From Prevotella sp. (GTDB lineage: Bacteria; Bacteroidota; Bacteroidia; Bacteroidales; Dysgonomonadaceae): a stretch of 64,000 nt of DNA. The DNA lies in NCBI GenBank assembly GCA_031285625.1, contig JAITVV010000006.1:1-64000 (forward strand), given 5' to 3'. Position 1 is the stretch's first letter. Each line of letters opens with the position of its first letter. Both the position numbers and the translations under genes were made by a program. Shown piece after piece: positions 61,117 through 64,000 of this stretch. The notes under the pieces are model-generated. The model saw only the letters and a list, made by a program, of their open reading frames with translations, ran no database searches and was not told the DNA's origin.

Positions 61117-62058
61117 ATGAAGCACGCTGTTGCACTGGATATTGGGGGAACCAGCATCAAATATGCCCTGGTAGCTGAGAATGGGAAGATTGCCTATGAA
61201 TCTGCTAAACCGGCCAAATCTGCAGATGCTGGATGTACCCTGATAGACCAGTTGAAGACTATTATCCGGGAAGTAATAAATTTTGCCTCTTCTGTAAACC
61301 TTGATATCTGTGGGATAGGAATCGGAGTTCCGTCTGTTATAGATAATGGGGTTGTCCTTTTTGCCAACAATTTACCGGAATTGGATAATAAAAACTTAAG
61401 AGATATTATCTATGAAGATTTCCGAATGCCTGTTTTTGTTGACAATGATGCTAATATGATGGGGCTGGGCGAAGTCCGGTTTGGATTTGCCCATAATATT
61501 TCTGATGCTGTGTTCCTCACCATAGGCACAGGTATAGGAGGCGCACTGATACTGAACGGAAAGCTGTACGGAGGATATCATAACCGTGGTACCGAACTCG
61601 GGCATATAATAGTCAATTGCAACGGAAACGCTTGTTCTTGTGGAGCCAAAGGCTGTCTTGAAGCACATGCATCGGTAAATGTATTGATAGAAGAGTATAA
61701 AAGCCTTCTCCACAAGGATAAGCTATATAACGACATACTGATTGATGGCAAATATATAATTGCCCAATATCTGAAAAACGAAAAAAATGCACTGGCTGTA
61801 ATGGAAAACCATTTTCACTATCTGGCTGTGGGGATAATCAGTTTTATAAATGTATTTGCACCACAAAAAATAATTATTGGTGGGGGAATTTCCGAATCAG
61901 GAGATTTCTATATAGAAAAAATAAGAAGCCTGGTAGAAACACAGGTAATGAAAGAAACATCTTGCTATACTACTATTGAACGGGCCTCACTCGGCAACAA
62001 AGCGGGATTTTTGGGTGCAGCAGCTTTGGTATTCAGTAATAACCTTAATAAATCATGA
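61117..62058 (+). CDS. ROK-family sugar kinase, PUL3
   Basis: The 313-aa protein has the ROK layout: an ATP-binding phosphate loop LDIGGTSIKYAL, the hexose-binding GIGIGVPSVID, catalytic VDNDANMMGLGE, GTGIGGALILNG and the zinc motif with three cysteines, CNGNACSCGAKGCLEAH. Such kinases phosphorylate glucose, allose, N-acetylglucosamine or N-acetylmannosamine at O6. With an isomerase before it and a sugar MFS after it (ATGA overlap), it supplies the phosphorylated form of the imported sugar. Which hexose is not clear from sequence. Confidence 0.92.
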   Translation: MKHAVALDIGGTSIKYALVAENGKIAYESAKPAKSADAGCTLIDQLKTIIREVINFASSVNLDICGIGIGVPSVIDNGVVLFANNLPELDNKNLRDIIYEDFRMPVFVDNDANMMGLGEVRFGFAHNISDAVFLTIGTGIGGALILNGKLYGGYHNRGTELGHIIVNCNGNACSCGAKGCLEAHASVNVLIEEYKSLLHKDKLYNDILIDGKYIIAQYLKNEKNALAVMENHFHYLAVGIISFINVFAPQKIIIGGGISESGDFYIEKIRSLVETQVMKETSCYTTIERASLGNKAGFLGAAALVFSNNLNKS

Positions 62059-63329
62059 AAAAGAATCATTTTATAGTCATACTGATACTATGTATCTGGT
62101 TTGTCATTTCCTTTGTTACCAATATATTAGGGCCTATGTTGCCCATGATAATCAATGACTTCAAACTAACACTTACACTTGCGGCTTTTCTCCCTTTCTC
62201 ATTCTTTTTGGCATATGGTATTATGTCTATTCCTTCGGGAATGATGATAGAACGTTATGGAGGAAAGTTCTCTTTATTGGCTGCTTTCAGCCTTGCTTTT
62301 ATTGGTGCATCGTTGTTTGTCCTTTTTCCCGGATATAGCGTTGTATTGGTTTCATTATTTATTATTGGTATGGGCATGGCAATGCTGCAGGTTATCATTT
62401 TACCACTTATGCGGGAAGCTGGAGGAGAGGTCAACTATGCATTTTATGCGGTACTGGCACAGATTGTATTTGGCTCAGCTTCATTCCTAAGCCCGTTTGT
62501 TCTTACCAAAGTAATGCATCTGTTATCAGAAGATCCTTCTCTGGATTCTGCTCTCATTGGAATTCTTCGCAAAGTTGCTCCGGAAGGTTTGTCATGGGGA
62601 GCATTCTATTTTATTTTTGCTATTGTATTTGCGCTGATGTTGGTTGTAATATCATGTATCAAATTTCCTAAAGTAGTGCTGAAAGATGATGAAAAAACAG
62701 GGACATTTCAGAATTATATCGACCTGCTAAAAAAGGAACACGTTATTCTATTCTTCTTGGGTATAGTAGCCTATGTAGGCACCGAACAAGGACTTGCTAC
62801 ATGGATGAGCCAGTTCTTAAAAACATATCATCAGGTTGATCCGGCAGGGGCAGGAGCTACTGCTGTTGCCTGGTTTTGGGGATTAATGTCATTAGGCTGT
62901 CTGTTGGGACTGATTATAGTAAAATTGATCGATTCTAAAATAATGTTGCGTATATTCGCTGTTCTGGCTATTGCAAATCTGGCTATAGCTTTATTTGGGC
63001 CAAGAGAGGTATCTGTCATAGCATTTCCTTGTTGTGGATTTTCCATATCTATTATGTTTTCTGTTATCTTTTCTTTGGCTCTCAATTCTGAAGAAAAACA
63101 TCACGGAGTATTCTCCGGCATCTTATGTACAGGTATTTTTGGAGGTGCATTAGTGCCGTTTATTATTGGTTGGATGGGAGATTACATTGGCTTACGCCTG
63201 GCTATGCTGTTCTTGTTTATTACATTAGGATATATCTTAAGCGTTTCATTTTTCGCCAAACCATTAGTAAAGAACAGGACAATACGTATATGTGATTGGT
63301 TAATGAGTATTACCCAAAGGAGAAATTGA
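62055..63329 (+). CDS. MFS sugar transporter, PUL3
   Basis: The 424-aa protein has about 12 hydrophobic helices of the major facilitator superfamily. The MFS signature lies between TM2 and TM3 (MSIPSGMMIERYGGKFSLL), and AWFWGLMSLGCLLG and EEKHHGVFSGILCTGIFGGALVPF recall the FucP/GlcP-like sugar porters of Bacteroidales. It should carry the monosaccharide released in the periplasm into the cytoplasm. The start codon overlaps the ROK stop by 4 bp (ATGA), so the two are translationally coupled. Confidence 0.88.
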   Translation: MKKNHFIVILILCIWFVISFVTNILGPMLPMIINDFKLTLTLAAFLPFSFFLAYGIMSIPSGMMIERYGGKFSLLAAFSLAFIGASLFVLFPGYSVVLVSLFIIGMGMAMLQVIILPLMREAGGEVNYAFYAVLAQIVFGSASFLSPFVLTKVMHLLSEDPSLDSALIGILRKVAPEGLSWGAFYFIFAIVFALMLVVISCIKFPKVVLKDDEKTGTFQNYIDLLKKEHVILFFLGIVAYVGTEQGLATWMSQFLKTYHQVDPAGAGATAVAWFWGLMSLGCLLGLIIVKLIDSKIMLRIFAVLAIANLAIALFGPREVSVIAFPCCGFSISIMFSVIFSLALNSEEKHHGVFSGILCTGIFGGALVPFIIGWMGDYIGLRLAMLFLFITLGYILSVSFFAKPLVKNRTIRICDWLMSITQRRN

Positions 63330-63387
63330 TTAAAGAAAAATAATTTATCTTATTTTAACATATGCGGTTACCTTAAATTATAAAACT

Positions 63388-64000
63388 ATGAAAAACCTGT
63401 TATACATATTTTTAATTTCAAATGCTTTACTTATTTCATGTTCAGGATCTCTTACCAAAGTTTCAGAGGAAGATATCTCAGTGAGTGTGGATGACATAAA
63501 TCGGCCAAACTTTATTACTCTGAATAATAATGTTGTAAATGATGGTAAATTTGATGATGTAAAGTGGCAATTACCGTCAGGCGAAATTATTGATTCATTA
63601 CGTTCATTCACCACATATTTTCCTCAAAAAGGAGATTATAAAGTTCTGATACATTTTACAAAAGGAAATAAAAAGACTGTTGTTACAAAAAATATAACAA
63701 TAGAATCGGATGATCCTTATTATTCTAAAGGCGAGGTTCTGGTTTGGAATGATGAGTTTGATGGTAATAGTCTGAACGAAAACTGGTGGTTCAATGAAAC
63801 AGATATTCATGTAAATGATGAGTGGCAGATATATACTCCCGGTAAAAATATCAATATATCGGATGGAATATTGACTATCACAGCTAAAAAGGAAGGTGAA
63901 GGACAGAAGTATGGGGATTATACTTCGGGCCGTCTTAACACTGAGGGGAAAAAAGAATTTCTGTATGGACGCATGGAAATCAGAGCAAAGTTGCCGGACG
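63388..64000 (+). CDS. GH16 glycoside hydrolase lipoprotein, 3' end off the right edge, PUL3
   Basis: The ATG at 63388 opens 204 residues with no stop before the window ends. A lipobox LISC (about residue 17) is followed by a PKD-like domain (about 25-108; PKKGDYKV-type FPQKGDYKVLIHFTKG) and then the beginning of a GH16 jelly roll (about 113 on; VLVWNDEFDGNSLNENWWF, NISDGILTITAKKE, SGRLNTEGKKEFLYGRMEIRAKLPD). GH16 lipoproteins of this type are surface endo-beta-1,3-glucanases (laminarinases) or related agarase-like enzymes; the catalytic ExDxxE lies beyond the edge. Confidence 0.85.
   Translation, partial: MKNLLYIFLISNALLISCSGSLTKVSEEDISVSVDDINRPNFITLNNNVVNDGKFDDVKWQLPSGEIIDSLRSFTTYFPQKGDYKVLIHFTKGNKKTVVTKNITIESDDPYYSKGEVLVWNDEFDGNSLNENWWFNETDIHVNDEWQIYTPGKNINISDGILTITAKKEGEGQKYGDYTSGRLNTEGKKEFLYGRMEIRAKLPD

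Overview
The window reads as a chromosomal stretch of an AT-rich Bacteroidales bacterium, most like Dysgonomonas or a close relative (an inference from gene content, not a computed placement). The reasons are three complete SusC/SusD polysaccharide-utilization loci (PULs) driven by ECF-sigma/FecR pairs, promoters of the Bacteroidetes type (TTTG, about 19-20 nt, TAnnTTTG), a pyrophosphate-dependent phosphofructokinase, weak ribosome-binding sites and lipoboxes on most SusD-like and hydrolase proteins.

Layout. 1-1243: end of an integrative/conjugative element, with an IntDOT-like integrase running off the left edge and a CTnDOT-type core att site, visibly richer in G+C than the rest. 1244-9124: housekeeping and accessory genes (CPA2 antiporter, OmpA-like protein, three tandem small secreted paralogues, a FucP-like transporter with a sugar mutarotase). 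9295-12873: secreted GH2 beta-galactosidase with a ricin-type lectin domain. 13043-18650: asparagine/aspartate module (AspT-like exchanger, aspartate 4-decarboxylase, periplasmic asparaginase, porin). 18888-26641: central carbon genes (rpiA, nucleotidyltransferase, class II aldolase, PPi-PFK) interrupted by a BlaI/M56 sensor pair and a fourth small secreted paralogue, then a tRNA-Gln.

27186-37837 is PUL1 (sigma, FecR, SusC, SusD, and a second ricin-GH2 paralogous to the first). 48496-37875 on the minus strand is PUL2 (sigma, FecR, SusC, SusD, DUF4091/GH123-like, DUF5107). 51468-64000 is PUL3 (sigma, FecR, SusC, SusD, Tat-exported Gfo/Idh/MocA oxidoreductase, DUF1080 lipoprotein, AgaI/NagB-like isomerase, ROK kinase, sugar MFS, start of a GH16), with a divergent GH3 glucosidase probably belonging to it. 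In each PUL the SusC protein has an N-terminal STN domain, so ligand uptake is expected to signal through FecR to the sigma factor.

The most interesting signal lies between fecR and susC in all three PULs. On the strand opposite susC there is a -7-like box placed identically over the susC start codon, followed 80-110 nt later by a hairpin plus T-run. This fits small cis-antisense RNAs of the DonS kind described in Bacteroides fragilis. Other points of interest: PUL3 combines a Tat-exported oxidoreductase with a DUF1080 protein, which suggests a 3-keto-glycoside route feeding an AgaI-like isomerase and a ROK kinase; an intergenic dyad repeat occurs four times; and a DUF4091 enzyme has Asn where the catalytic Asp is expected.
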